DNA of 64,000 nucleotides, from NCBI RefSeq assembly GCF_047948215.1, contig NC_134455.1, positions 323,570,147 through 323,634,146 on the forward strand, written 5' to 3'. Source of the stretch: Lycorma delicatula (taxonomy: Eukaryota > Arthropoda > Insecta > Hemiptera > Fulgoridae). The notes beneath the pieces were generated by a model. That model saw nothing but the letters and a program-made list of their open reading frames with translations, had not been told where the DNA came from and did no database searches. Position numbers and translations under genes: made by a program. Position 1 is the first letter of the stretch. Each line of letters begins with the position of its first letter. This document shows positions 1 to 10,739 of the stretch, in pieces.

Positions 1-132
1 TACACTTTTTTCTGTTTTACATATTCACAGGTAGGGAGAGCGCTTGTATATAATGCATATTTAGAATGTGGAAATCAATCTGTGTCAGGAAAGCTTTGAA
101 TTTGTGGAATAATTCTTGTCTTTTTCTTCTAG

Positions 133-324
133 TTAAAGTGGATTGACCCAGATGAAGAAGGATTAGTGAAATATTTATGTGGAAATAAAAATTTTAATGA
201 AGACAGAGTAAGAAATGGGGCAAAAAAATTAATTAAAGCACGGTCAACAACAACACAGGGTCGTTTGGATTCTTTTTTCAAAGTTCTTCCTTCAACGCCA
301 AATAATAATAGCAATAAACGAAAG
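133..324 (+). CDS. FEN1: FEN1 penultimate coding exon (64 codons)
   Basis: The exon follows an acceptor at 131-132 (pyrimidine-rich, ends ttcttctag) and is followed by the donor gtatta at 325. It is 192 nt, exactly 64 codons, phase 0 at both ends. Residues 42-49 of the exon are QGRLDSFF, the PIP box that tethers FEN1 to PCNA. Confidence 0.93.
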
Positions 325-3300
325 GTATTAGCATTTAATTTTTAAAAATAGCTTATACACTAACATAAGTATAAAAACAACTGGAGAAACATTTCTTGCA
401 TAATTTGTTACATACAGTACAATTTCTCACCTGCTATCCTTGTCTAACTTCATTTTTGTGAGGTTCCACTGGTATCGAAATCTTACATCAGGCAAGTATA
501 AAAATAAGATGGAAAAAGTACTTCTTAATCAATATTTACCGTAATAAAAGCTATGTTAAATCTAATTAAAGATAAGATTTTTCTATGGTTTTCAGTCATA
601 TAACAAAAGCATTTTGTTCTTAGAAAACCAAGAATGGGATACTTTTTTTGGTGGGAGGGGATATTGAGTCATTGATAATTTGACTAGTTTGATACTAACT
701 TCAGTCCTTTCTCTATTCAATGCTAATATTTTAATCTCAACAAATTATAGCATTCTATAACCTCAGTTTTGCATTTTAGACTGAAATGTAGTCTTTGTTT
801 ATAACTATATTTTTGCTTTTTTGGCACTGATCTGGTTTGCAACTTTCTCTTGCTCAGTTTTTTAAATTTCATAAATCACTGAACACAAAATGTTTGAAAA
901 TTTATTTGATAATTGTGAAACGTTAGAACATTTATTTTTTCTAATTTTTTTATTCACTTTTTCCAACAAATCATTCATGATCATAGACTGCTAGCTTGTG
1001 AAAATAGATCATGCCCTTAAAACAAACCATTTTTTTATTTTACCTTCACATATATAATATTTGGTCCATATAAATCATAAATTTCTTCAAGAATGCAGCA
1101 AATTTGTTTTTCACAATTAAGAAATTAGTTACCGCTCAAACTTCACTCTTCTATTTATTTTAGCAATATTTCAATTTTATACATAGCTTAAGTAAAACTT
1201 AATCATGCAGTTATATTTAGAAAGTACGCACTAAAATTTAATTGCATTAGAACTTAAAAAATGTATAAGCTCAGTAACATGGATATGATTGGAATATTGC
1301 CTACATATGATTAATGGTGCAGATAAACCTGCTACACAAATACTGATTACTAAGCATAACAAACTGGCAGAATAGTTGAAATGGCCCTTATTTAAAAAAC
1401 CATGCCTCTGTTTTATTTTTTTATTATCTTTATATATTTATTTCATTATTTATATAAGTATTTATTTAATACTTTTAAGTATTAATATAGAATTTTAGAA
1501 CGCCTATTATTTTTATTATGTTATTGTGAATTTTGTGATGCTGTTTACAAGGTTTTACTTCGATTCCCCGAGATCGATCCAAGCAAAAAAAAAGGTGTTG
1601 TGTGGCAAGAATTAGTGGAAAATTGTATTTTTTATCTGCGTAGATAATTACTGCAGCATATGATTTCATTTAATAATCAATGGAGAAAACGTTTTCTGGG
1701 TCTAATTTAAAGTTGGTATTTTTTATTCACAGTTCATAATTAAATGGAGATACTATAATCACACATCTTGTGTGCTTCTTTCAAACACTATATCTACTGT
1801 GCCTTCAGTCATACCCTTTTTGTTTGGACTAAATTCCTGTAATATATGACATTCCTGATCTGATCTCAGTAATATATGATTATGCTCTGATCTGGATAGC
1901 ACATTTATTTATTTGTCAATTTTTGCAGGAATTCTAGATAGTACCTATATAAATATATACATACAGATATCACATAATTACTTTCTTCTATCTAATCTTC
2001 ATATGAGATAATATCTTCTAGGTTGGGCTGAAATTTTTTAATATTATTAATTTTCCTGAAATTCCCTGCTGTATGTAAAAATAAAAAAAATAAATGTATT
2101 GTAATCATCGCAAAATCAGCTGACGGTTCAAGTCCTTGTAAAGGCAGTTGCTTTTATATGGATTTGAATGCTAGACTGTAGATACCGGTGTTCTTTGATG
2201 GTTAGGTTTCAATTTACTACATGTCTCAGTAGTGGTTGGCCTGAGTCCTTTTCAAGACTATTTACCAGTACATTTACACTTACCAGCCTGCGAACTGATG
2301 CCTTGCCATCTTTGCAGAGTACTGTTGACGTCATTTCACTGTGCTATTACTAAACCTGGTATTTCATAAATAATATGTACATATTATAAACTTTTAGTGT
2401 TGTATATACATATTGGTACAATATTGAAAGTTTGTTTACAGTATGATTAGCACTTAGCTAAAAGCATAATACAAAACCATGTAGTTAAGCAAAATTTGAT
2501 AATTATGCAGTTTTCTTGTGAATGTATGTATTCTGATGTTTTTTTTGTATTTTCATTTGACTGGTTTGATGCAGCTCTCCAAGATTCCCTATCTAGTGCT
2601 AGTCGTTTCATTGCAGTATACATCGTACATCCATAAAAATTTGTTTTACACATTCCAAACGTTGCCTGCCTGCATAATGTTTTCCTTCTACCTGTGTCTC
2701 CAATATTAAAGTGACTATTCCAGGATGTCTTAATATGTAGTTATAAGTCTGTCTCTTCTTTTAACTATATTTTTTCCAAATGCTTCTTTCTTCATCGATT
2801 TGCCGCAACACCTCTTCATTTGTCACTTTATCCACCCATCTGATTTTTAACATTCTCCTATAGTACCACATTTCAAAAGCTTCTAATCTTTTCTTCTCAG
2901 GTATTCTGATTGTCCAAGTTTCACTTCCATATAAAGTGACGCTCCAAAAATATTCTTTCAAAAATCTTTTCCTGAAGTTTAAATTAATTTCTGATGTAAA
3001 CTAATTAAATTTCTGACTGAAGGTTCGTTTCGTCTGTGCTATTTGGCATTTTATATTGCTCCTGCTTCATCCATCTTTAGTAATTCTCCTTCCCAAACAA
3101 AATTCTGCCTCCATAATCTTTTCTCTTCCTATCTTCACATTCAGTGGTCCATCTTCGTTACTTCTACTACATTTCATTACTTTCGTTTTGTTCTTGTTTA
3201 TTTTCATGCGGTACTTCTTGCATAGAACTTCATTCATGCCGTTCATTGTTCCTTCTAAATCCGTTTTACTCTCAGCTAGAATTATTATATCATCAGCAAA

Positions 3301-6300
3301 TCATAGCATCTTTATCTTTTCCCCTTGTACTGTTACTCCGAATCTAAATTGTTCTTTAACATCATTAACTGTTAGTTCTATGTAAAGATTAAAAAGTAAT
3401 GGGGATAGGGAACATCCTTGTCAGACACCATTTCTTATTACAGCTTCTTTCTTATGTTCTTCAATTATTACTCTTGCTGTTTGGTTCCTGTAAATGTTAG
3501 CAATCGTTCTTCTATCTATGTATTTGAACCCTTATTTTTTTTAAATGTTGAACTTATTCCAGTCTGCATTATCAAATGCCTTTTCTAGGTCTATAAGTGC
3601 CAATTATATTTGTTTGTTTTTCTTTAATCTTCCTTCTACTATTCATCTGAGGCCTAAAATTGCTTCCCTTGTCGTCCTCCTTTTTTCCCTGAAATCAAAT
3701 TGGTCTTCTAACACTTCTTCCACTCTCCTCTCAGTTCTTCTGTACAGAATTCTAGTTAAAATTTTTGATGTATGGCTAGTTAAGGTAATTGTTCTGTATT
3801 CTTCACATTTATCTGCTCCTGCTTTCTTTAGTCTCATAACTATAACACTCTTTTTTAAGTCTGATGGAACTTCCCCTTTTTCATAAATATTACACACCAG
3901 TTTGTATAATCTATCAATCGCTTCCTCACATGCTCTGTGTAGTAATTCTACAGGTATTTTGTCTATTCCAGTAGCCTTTCTGCCATTCAAATATTATAAT
4001 GCTCTCTTAAATTCAACTCTCAGTATTGTTTCTACCCTTTCATCCTTTTCTTCCTCTATAACACCATTTTCTAATTCATTTCCTCCGTATAACTCTTCAA
4101 TATATTCCACCCATCTATCGACACCTTTCGTATTATATATTGGTGTACCATCTTTGTTTAACACATTATTAGATTTTAATTTATGTACCACAAAATTTTC
4201 CTTTACTTTCCTGTATGCTCCGTCTATTTTACCAATGTTCATTTCTCTTTCCACTTCTGAACACTTTTCTTTAATCCACTCTTCTTTTGCCAGTTTGCAC
4301 TTCCGGTTTATAGCATTTCTTAATTGCCGATAGTTCCTTTTACTTTCTTCATCACTAGCATTCTTATATTTTCTACGTTCATCCATCAGCTGCAATATAT
4401 CGTCTGAAACCCAAGGTTTTCTGCCAGTTCTCTTTATTCCGCCTAAGTTTGCTTCTGCTGATTTAAGAATTTCCTTTTTAACATTCTCCCATTCTTCTTC
4501 TACATTTTCTACCTTATCTTTTTTACTCAGACCTCTTGTGATGTCCTCCTCAAAAATCTTCTTTACCTCCTCTTCCTCAAGCTTCTCTAAATTCCACCGA
4601 TTCATCTGACACCTTTTCTTCAGGTTTTTTAACCCCAATCTACATTTCATTATCACTAAATTATGGTTGCTATCAATGTCTGCTCCAGGGTAAGTTTTGT
4701 AGTCGACCAGTTGATTTCTAAATCTTTGCCTAATCATGATATAATCTATCTGATACCTTGCAGAATTGTCTGGCTTTTTCCATGTGTATATTCTTCTGTA
4801 ATGGTTTTTAAATTGGGTGTTAGCAATTACTAAATTATACTTGTGCAAAACTCTAGAAGTCAGTCCCCTGTTTCATTCCTTTTGCCCAGCCCGTATTCAC
4901 CCACTATATTTCCTTACTTGCCTTTTCCAATGCTTGCATTCCAATCTCAAACTATTATTAAATTTTCATCCCCTTTTATGTGTTTAATTCCTTCGTATAC
5001 ACACTCTACCTCATCATAATCATGGGCACTTGTAGGCATATAGACGTTATCAATTGTTGTCGGCTTAACACCAGCCAGTTGATTTTAATCAACTGGCTGG
5101 TGTTCAGTGATGTAAACTGGAATTGGTTTAGAAGGTTCACGGGTGAAGTTCTCCGATCTAAGGAAGAAGAAGCTAGAAGACGGGGAATGTAGTAGGGATG
5201 GGAGGACAGTCACTCCTGGGGAGAAGTTGGGTAAAAGAAAGACCGATTCCCGGCTGGCGGTGTCGGCCCTGCGGGTCGGTCCGCCGGTTTGAGGCGTGGC
5301 ATAAAGACCGAGACCCGGTTCCGTGCTAGGGGGTGGGGGGTGGTATAGCCAGACCTCATCTCTGAGGCGGGGAATTTGAGGCAGGCAAACAAAGAAGTAA
5401 AGATCTGAGACCGAGGAGGCTAACCTGCCGTGCCGGGCATACTACCGGTGGGCGGGGGACGCCTCCTTAGAGTAAATGGACACTCTCCCCAACTGAGTTA
5501 TACTTAATTGGATATCCGGTTGGGGGGAAAAGGGGAAAAAAAAGGTTTTGATTTTATCCTTATTACAATGATTCTATCGCTATGCATTTTGAAATACTCT
5601 ACCTTCTTCCCTATCTACTTGTTCATTACGAAACCTACTCCTGCTCTGCCCATTATTTGAAGCTGAGTTAATTATTCTAAAATCACCTGACCAAAAGTTG
5701 TTTTCTCTTCCCACCGAACCTTGCTAATTCCTACTACATCTACATTTATCCTATCTATTTCCTCTTTTAATTTTCTAACCTAACATTCCACGCTCCAACT
5801 CGTAGAATGTTATTCTTTAATTTTCTGGTGACCTCTTCCTTAGTAGTCCCCACCTGGAAATCCAAATGGGTGACTAGTTTACGTCCGGAATATTTTACCA
5901 AGGAAGGCACCTCCATCATTGTTATATGAAAAGGAGAGCTACATTTTCTTGAAAAAAAGCAGCTGTAGTTTTTCATTGCTTTCAGCTGCCCAGTACTCAG
6001 AGGATTGAGTGATGTTGATCCATTTAAGTCGTCCTGACCTATGCCCTTAACAACTACTGAAAGAGCTGCTGCCCTCTTTCAGGAATCATTCCTTAGTCTA
6101 GCTCTCAACAGATGCGTCTCCAATATGGTTGCATCTTCAGTCCAGCTATTCTGTTTCACCGAGCACTCGAGCCCCCTCACCAACGGCAAGGTCTCATGAT
6201 TCATAGACAGAGAGGGTATGATTCTGATATATTGAAATTTAATAATAATATTTTGTGTACATACTTGAAAACTTACAAAATATATGAACATGAGATTTTG

Positions 6301-6808
6301 TAAAATCCCATTTTTTACATAATTAACAACATACTGCTAATTTCAAGTGACATACTGTTATAATAAAATTATAAGTAAACCAAAGTTACCTAATCTTACA
6401 AATAATTCTAATTTTTTTAAACTATTACGTAAATGCATACCAAACGCAGAATACATTAAAGTTAATGCATTCATATGGAAAAGAAGCTCCCACGTAATGA
6501 GCTTCAGAACGGAAGCTCCCTGGAAGCGTAACCAAACAAGATAAAATTTTTGGGAGACCATTAAAAATTTCTTCTAGGTTAAAAGTCACAATAGGCTCTA
6601 GGGAATGAGAGCTTGATAACTGTTAAAATATTATATTATTTTATGTTGTTGAGTTTTATTTTTCAAACAGTCTGTTTTTGAGAGAAATAAATTTTGTCTT
6701 ATCAAACTGATGGTTTTTTTTTTTTAATTTCAGAGTGATGATAAGAAGGCTGAATCCAACAAAAAATCTAAAAGTAGTGGCAGTAAATTTAGAGGGAAAC
6801 CTAAGTAA
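133..6808 (+). CDS. FEN1: Flap endonuclease 1, C-terminal part (last two coding exons; 5' part outside window)
   Basis: Structure-specific nuclease that removes 5' flaps in Okazaki-fragment maturation and long-patch base-excision repair, working in the nucleus on PCNA. The coding exons here are 133-324 and 6734-6808, joined in phase 0 by a GT-AG intron (325-6733). Together they give 88 residues and a stop. The first exon opens with LKW, as in the end of the nuclease domain of the family, and ends with the PCNA-interacting box QGRLDSFF followed by an Asn/Lys-rich linker. The second exon is a Ser/Lys-rich basic tail, as in other eukaryotic FEN1 proteins. The catalytic N-terminal and middle domains lie upstream of base 1. 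Reading frame, splice sites and family match agree, so the call is secure; only the extent of the 3' UTR is uncertain. Confidence 0.93.
325..2105. other. FEN1 intron, no recognised content
   Basis: AT-rich intron sequence with short homopolymer runs. I see no conserved reading frame or repeat that I can name. The short ORF around 1475-1669 has no family resemblance. Confidence 0.6.
2110..2300 (+). repeat. SINE family 1 copy, 3' tail missing
   Basis: It matches the full-length copy at 51526-51817 from the tRNA B-box region (ggttcaagtcc near 2125) through the body landmarks 'gatttgaatgctaga', 'taccggtgttcttt' and 'tcagtagtggttggcctgag'. The terminal tail common to this family is not recognisable. 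Old and diverged. Confidence 0.7.
5064..5543 (+). mobile_element. GC-rich retro-insert nested in the LINE, A-rich 3' end, hairpin at 5' end
   Basis: About 480 bp interrupt the LINE endonuclease frame exactly between the IKSK side (5544 onward) and the [11 protein letters not shown] side (up to 5063). The insert is clearly GC-rich against an AT-rich background (blocks of cgg, ggtcggtccgccgg), ends in a G/A-rich tail (ggggaaaaaaaa) and begins with a perfect 18-bp inverted repeat. It contains two loosely similar blocks ('aaagaccgattcccgg' and 'aaagaccgagacccgg'). It looks like the 3' end of a retroelement or a SINE, but I do not recognise the family. Any target duplication is 2 bp or less. Confidence 0.7.
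5067..5104. repeat. Perfect hairpin: 18-bp arms, 2-nt loop
   Basis: The left arm aacaccagccagttgatt (5067-5084) and the right arm (5087-5104) are exact reverse complements separated by tt. It sits at the 5' boundary of the nested insert at 5064-5543. Confidence 0.95.
6734..6808 (+). CDS. FEN1: FEN1 last coding exon with stop codon
   Basis: The acceptor is a long T-rich tract ending in cag at 6731-6733. The exon encodes 24 residues ([11 protein letters not shown]..., ending FRGKPK) and stop TAA at 6806-6808. The lysine-rich tail is typical of FEN1. A consensus polyadenylation hexamer AATAAA (6807-6812) overlaps the stop codon. Confidence 0.9.
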   Translation, partial: SDDKKAESNKKSKSSGSKFRGKPK

Positions 6809-6812
6809 TAAA
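6807..6812 (+). terminator. AATAAA polyadenylation hexamer overlapping the FEN1 stop
   Basis: AATAAA begins on the second base of the TAA stop and is followed by a GT-rich stretch (ccttgtgtaat). If used, the 3' UTR would be only about 20-30 nt. Further AATAAA copies occur near 7488 and 7522, so a longer 3' UTR is equally possible. Confidence 0.35.
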
Positions 6813-8690
6813 AAATTCCTTGTGTAATTTTAACTTTGGTGAAGTATTTGCAAATTTTCTTTTACCTCATAATGAATTACATATTTGAATTTTATCATTG
6901 TATGTTTAATTTTTATTATTTTTATCTTAAAAATTATCATCATACATTTATAAATTACACCATAAATTTTAATATTTGCATTCTGTCTGAAATTTTTAAT
7001 TTAAAAAACATTTCATTCTTTTTTTAATTAATTTTGTTTTATGTTAACTGAAGATATCTAAATTGATTAACTTGTTGATTAAGAAATATATTAGTTGATT
7101 TAGTTTTATAAATATTAATTGCTAATTGAAAGAGTTTGAGTTTGAATGGATATTGATTGTTGAGCCTTCACTTTTTTTGAGTGGATGAAAGAACCTTTTG
7201 TATATTTTTCTTTAATTTCATTTCCTTTAGTATTCAGTTTTCTTTTTAAAATAATTATGTAAATGACAAAAGCCGCCACATGTTTGTTTTAATATTAATT
7301 TGATTTACTCTTCTGTTAATATTAGTGTGTCTCTTCATGTACGTTTATTATTAACATTTGTATTTTGAAAGAATGGTTTTAATTATTTTTTTAATATAAA
7401 AATGATTTTTTTCTGATTATTTTTGTAAAACATAAATTAAATTGAAAATGTTTTCATTTTTGTTAATGTACACATGCAAGTGATAAAAAATAAATTATGT
7501 AGTATAACAAAAGGTTGGCATGAATAAAAAACATATATTCCTTCTGTCATTGCCCCTTCTGAAGCTTGTACTTTATTAGCACAACCTTGTGCTAATAAAG
7601 CTCATGTAGCTCATGGCTACATGATTTGAAAAGGTTAAAAATAACACCTCCTGAAGTAAGAGTTGTACAATTTATGTTTCCTTTCCATTCATTAAATGTC
7701 TATTAGATATTTTTTCATAAACATTAAAATCAGTTTGAAAGTAGAAAAGCTGAAAAAGAATTTGCAAAAAGTAATTAAAATCTGAAACTGGATGATCATT
7801 TTGATTATTAAAAAATTGCTTTTTCAAATGATTTTTTTTTAAGAGGATCACATATTTAATTAAATATGTATATATAAAAATGAATGATGAATATATGATT
7901 AAAAATTAAAAATACATATATTGGGCAATTACATGTTTGCCAACGCACACACAGTGTAATTAATACAACGGAATAAAATATTATAAGGCAAATACTTCTC
8001 TGATAATGGACTGTGCTAGAAGACTACTGAATTGTCATAGAGCGCTGAGAGTATTTGTACACATGACCTAGCTTCAATAGCCAATATAGAATATTATGAC
8101 CTAAAGTTCATTATTTAAAGTAAACGAAATGTTGATATTATTTACTTTGAAAAAATTTCAATCAAGTAGTACAGAATCTTACCCTAAATCTGGAGACAGA
8201 AAAAAATTTCAATTGTTGCTAACATTTACATTCATGGTACAAAAAATCTATTTTGTAGAAAGTTTTTTAAAAATCTGAAAATTTTTTCAAATATAACACT
8301 TAGTGGTGCAATTCATACTAGAGAATTAGTGAATGAAAGCTAAATTGTGGCTTTTTTGTGAATTATTAATGGCATTGACTACTATAATTTGTCAACAGTT
8401 ATTCATCTAAACAGAACTGCATCCAGCCTTCTTAGCTGAGGTGATCATTCAAAATTGGTTTGCTTTGAAATATTTGTTTCAAACATTAGTTACTGTTCAA
8501 AAGTTCCCAAAATTTATATAACATGCATGAACATATGCTTATACAGCCAAACACTGCCAGTACCAGTATAATATATCCTTTGTAAGTCTGTATGCTTAGA
8601 AACTTTGATTTAAATGTATGTGTTTTAATGTTGGCAAGCAGTTTCCATTGTTGATATTAATTTTATGAGGATCCAAAGACTACTGAGGCA
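6809..8690. other. FEN1 3' flank and intergenic DNA
   Basis: Very AT-rich. It must include the FEN1 3' UTR but I cannot set its end. The only structure seen is the perfect hairpin at 7571-7600. No coding region recognised. Confidence 0.5.
7571..7600. repeat. Perfect hairpin: 14-bp arms, 2-nt loop
   Basis: ctttattagcacaa (7571-7584) is followed by cc and the exact reverse complement (7587-7600). It is followed by a weaker inverted pair (catgtagc / gctacatg). Confidence 0.95.
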
Positions 8691-8694
8691 ACAG

Positions 8695-9565
8695 CTGTAG
8701 TTTGAAAAAACGTTATTCTGAATTTATATTTACATGTTCCTTTTCAAAATAGTTGCCCTTAAGAGCATAAACTGCTTCCAGCACTTGTTTTCTATTTTCC
8801 AAACATGAAATCTAGGCCATCTTTTGAAGTATTTTGAATTTCACCTCCATGGCTTTTATGACCTGTAAATTCGTCTCAAATGTTTGCCCTTTCAGGTACT
8901 TTCACATCTGCATGCAACCAGAAGTTGCACAGAGCTTTATAATGGGTGCAGAACTGCTTCATTTTTCCTTCAAAAATTTGCAATTATCTGAACGACATGG
9001 TGCATACATTATCGTGATGCAACAGAAGTTCTTCAGTTTTTTCTTCTGAAGTGAGCCAGCATTATCTTTTCAGCACATTAATGTATCAGATAGCATTTGC
9101 AGTAGTTTCTGTAGGTACCTGAAGGTAAGATGAATCCTTCACAATGATCGTAACTTTACCCACATTGCATGCAGCTTTCACTTTTTTCAGATGTGGTGAA
9201 GAAATAAGACTGCTATTTGTAGCTTTGTCGTTTCATCTCAGTCATAATAAAACGTCAAAGACTTCATTGTCCATAGTTACTACATTATGCAAAAAGTGTG
9301 ATCCTTCCTTTTTATAGCAAGTTAACAGTTCTTCACAGAAAAATACACAGTACTCTTTGGTTAGGCATTAAAAACCATGTAATCTTAACAATATGCTACA
9401 TGTTTCGTATGCTTCTGCTTACTCCGAACAGTGTGTGAACTGCTTTTTCATATGTGCAGCAGTTCTCCCATTGCTGCACACCAGTACGAAGATCTTCTCA
9501 AATTATGATGCTTACTGTGTTCACTGTAACATTAACTGACATGCTCTTGTGCTCTTGAATGGAAA
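8695..9565 (-). pseudogene. Decayed mariner-family (HTH/DDD) transposase, fossil 1
   Basis: Minus-strand translation in shifting frames gives the order expected of mariner transposases: 'VVTMDNEVF' near 9270 (the first catalytic block, normally TGDE), 'SPHLKKVKA' near 9190, 'YINVLKR' near 9080, 'LLLHHDN' near 9020 (second catalytic Asp), 'LCNFWL' near 8925 (PCDFFLF-like) and 'ALKGNYFEKE' near 8740 (C-terminal GxYFE block). Many stops and frameshifts make it dead. No terminal repeats identified. Confidence 0.72.
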
Positions 9566-9986
9566 ATCAATTTTTTTTCCATTGCAGGCCATTACCCAAC
9601 GTACTTTGTTAACAGTCACCAACACTCAGTGACTATAACCATGAAGATTGGCATGGAAAGTAGATAAGTTATCCAATTAATATCTAAAGGGTTCAAAGGA
9701 AGAAATAAAAAAGAAAAAAGTGATAATGATGTTAATCTTGTAGATAACGGTAGTTAATTTGGGTGAATAGGTGCAAAAGCACACAGTACTTCTTTAAATG
9801 ACCTGGGAATGGTTTCTGTCATCTTGAGATGACTAGATCTAATATGTAGTCTTACTCAAGTTTGGATATGATCATCCTAATTTCATGGATAGCTAGAAAA
9901 GCAAGGGATAGGTCAGGAATTGGCATGGAGGTAGTTATAGTTAGGTTCCCCTTGGCCATCACTTATAGTGTACTGACAATTTACTA
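9566..9986. other. Unassigned intergenic DNA
   Basis: Moderately AT-rich, with no reading frame or repeat recognised. It may include the 5' part of the adjacent mariner fossil. Confidence 0.4.
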
Positions 9987-9996
9987 TCTAGGGCTT

Positions 9997-10134
9997 TTTT
10001 TTAACCGCCAGGACCACTGTTAGGCATTGCATCAGAGGATGAGATTGATGACATGTAGCATGTGAAAATGCCATGCCTGACTGGGATTCAAACCTGGGAC
10101 CTCCGGATCCAGGAAGCTATCACTTACGCCATTG
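9997..10134 (-). repeat. SINE family 2 copy with 10-bp target duplication
   Basis: Minus-strand tRNA-like head with B box (ggtttgaatcc near 10090-10100), body and T-run (A tail) at 9997. It is bounded by exact direct repeats tctagggctt at 9987-9996 and 10135-10144, so it is a retrotransposed insert. The head is truncated relative to the copy at 60744. Confidence 0.88.
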
Positions 10135-10448
10135 TCTAGGGCTTGCTTAAAACAAAGTAACTAAATGAAATCAAATAGCCTAAAAAAAATTGACAAATAG
10201 AATCAAAAAATCCAAGGCTTGGTAATTTAAATATAAATTGGTTTGAGCAGTAACACAAAAATGCATTTTTAGGCGAGTACAACTTATCATATTGGATGCC
10301 AAAATGATGAGTCAAAAACAAGGAAAATTTTAGCTCAAGCTATATATAAAATCAAAAATGAGATAGGCTGATGGCCTAGTATGTTCAACATTAGTTTATA
10401 AATTAAGGAAGTTTCCTTTTAATAGTAAAGTTGAAAAGGTATTGAGAT

Positions 10449-10690
10449 AATCTAATCAACCGATTATATTAAGGTTCAAATCCTTGTACAGGTAATCCTA
10501 GTAAAGATACTTTTGTATGGATTTAAATACTAGGACCATGGATATTGGTGTTCTTTGGTCACATCTCAGGAATGGTCGACCTGAGACCTGTACAAAAGTA
10601 CACTTCATTAGATATCGTACTCATTCATCCTCTGAAGTAATACTTGGCTGTGGTTCGGAAGGCTTAACAGAAAAGACATTTATATCAAAT
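10449..10690 (+). repeat. SINE family 1 copy
   Basis: It shows the B-box-like ggttcaaatcc near 10473, then the family-1 body (gatttaaatactagga, ttggtgttctttggt, catctcaggaatggtcgacctgag) and the shared 3' tail (catcctctgaagtaatact... ending cttaacag). No clear target duplication. Confidence 0.8.
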
Positions 10691-10739
10691 CACCTGTGAA
10701 AAGGGGTATATCCAGTCCTTCACACTGGACAAACAAAGA

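Larger units (their letters stand above)
2761..5810 (-). pseudogene. Broken LINE endonuclease-reverse transcriptase ORF
   Basis: The polyprotein is non-functional. The longest surviving frames are 4848-3994 (end of endonuclease and linker), 3990-3643 (RT finger/palm start) and 2961-2761 (C-terminal block), with frameshifts between them. The catalytic 'SDH' of the endonuclease reads SNH (codon near 4672), an Asp-to-Asn change. A TGA stop sits directly before the RT 'FADD' box (stop at 3301-3303, box at 3289-3300), and another replaces an Arg codon just before QGCSLSP, as expected from CGA-to-TGA decay. The ORF is split by the insert at 5064-5543; the reading sense resumes across the gap. Confidence 0.88.
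2538..6215 (-). mobile_element. Degenerate RTE/jockey-type non-LTR retrotransposon (LINE) in the FEN1 intron
   Basis: Read on the minus strand, the element runs 5' UTR (about 6215-5830), endonuclease, reverse transcriptase, a C-terminal region and a short A-rich 3' end. The endonuclease start 'VGAWNVR' lies near 5780, 'NVYMPT' near 5050 and the endonuclease end 'QIDYIM' plus 'GADIDS' near 4680-4780. RT motifs are '[11 protein letters not shown]' near 3960, '[15 protein letters not shown]' near 3390 and '[10 protein letters not shown]' at 3270-3300. The C-terminal block '[23 protein letters not shown]' is near 2800-2880. The flanks carry a candidate imperfect target duplication ('gtatgtattctgat' at 2524-2537, 'gtatgattctgat' at 6216-6228). 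It is interrupted by a separate insert at 5064-5543. Family assignment below the LINE level is by motif memory only. Confidence 0.88.

Noticed and set aside
129..314. Minus-strand 61-codon frame
   Set aside because: Antisense of the FEN1 exon at 133-324, which has matching splice sites and family identity.
3056..4333. Plus-strand open frames of 109-143 codons
   Set aside because: They are antisense shadows of the minus-strand LINE reverse transcriptase and endonuclease, whose motifs are clear in the opposite direction.
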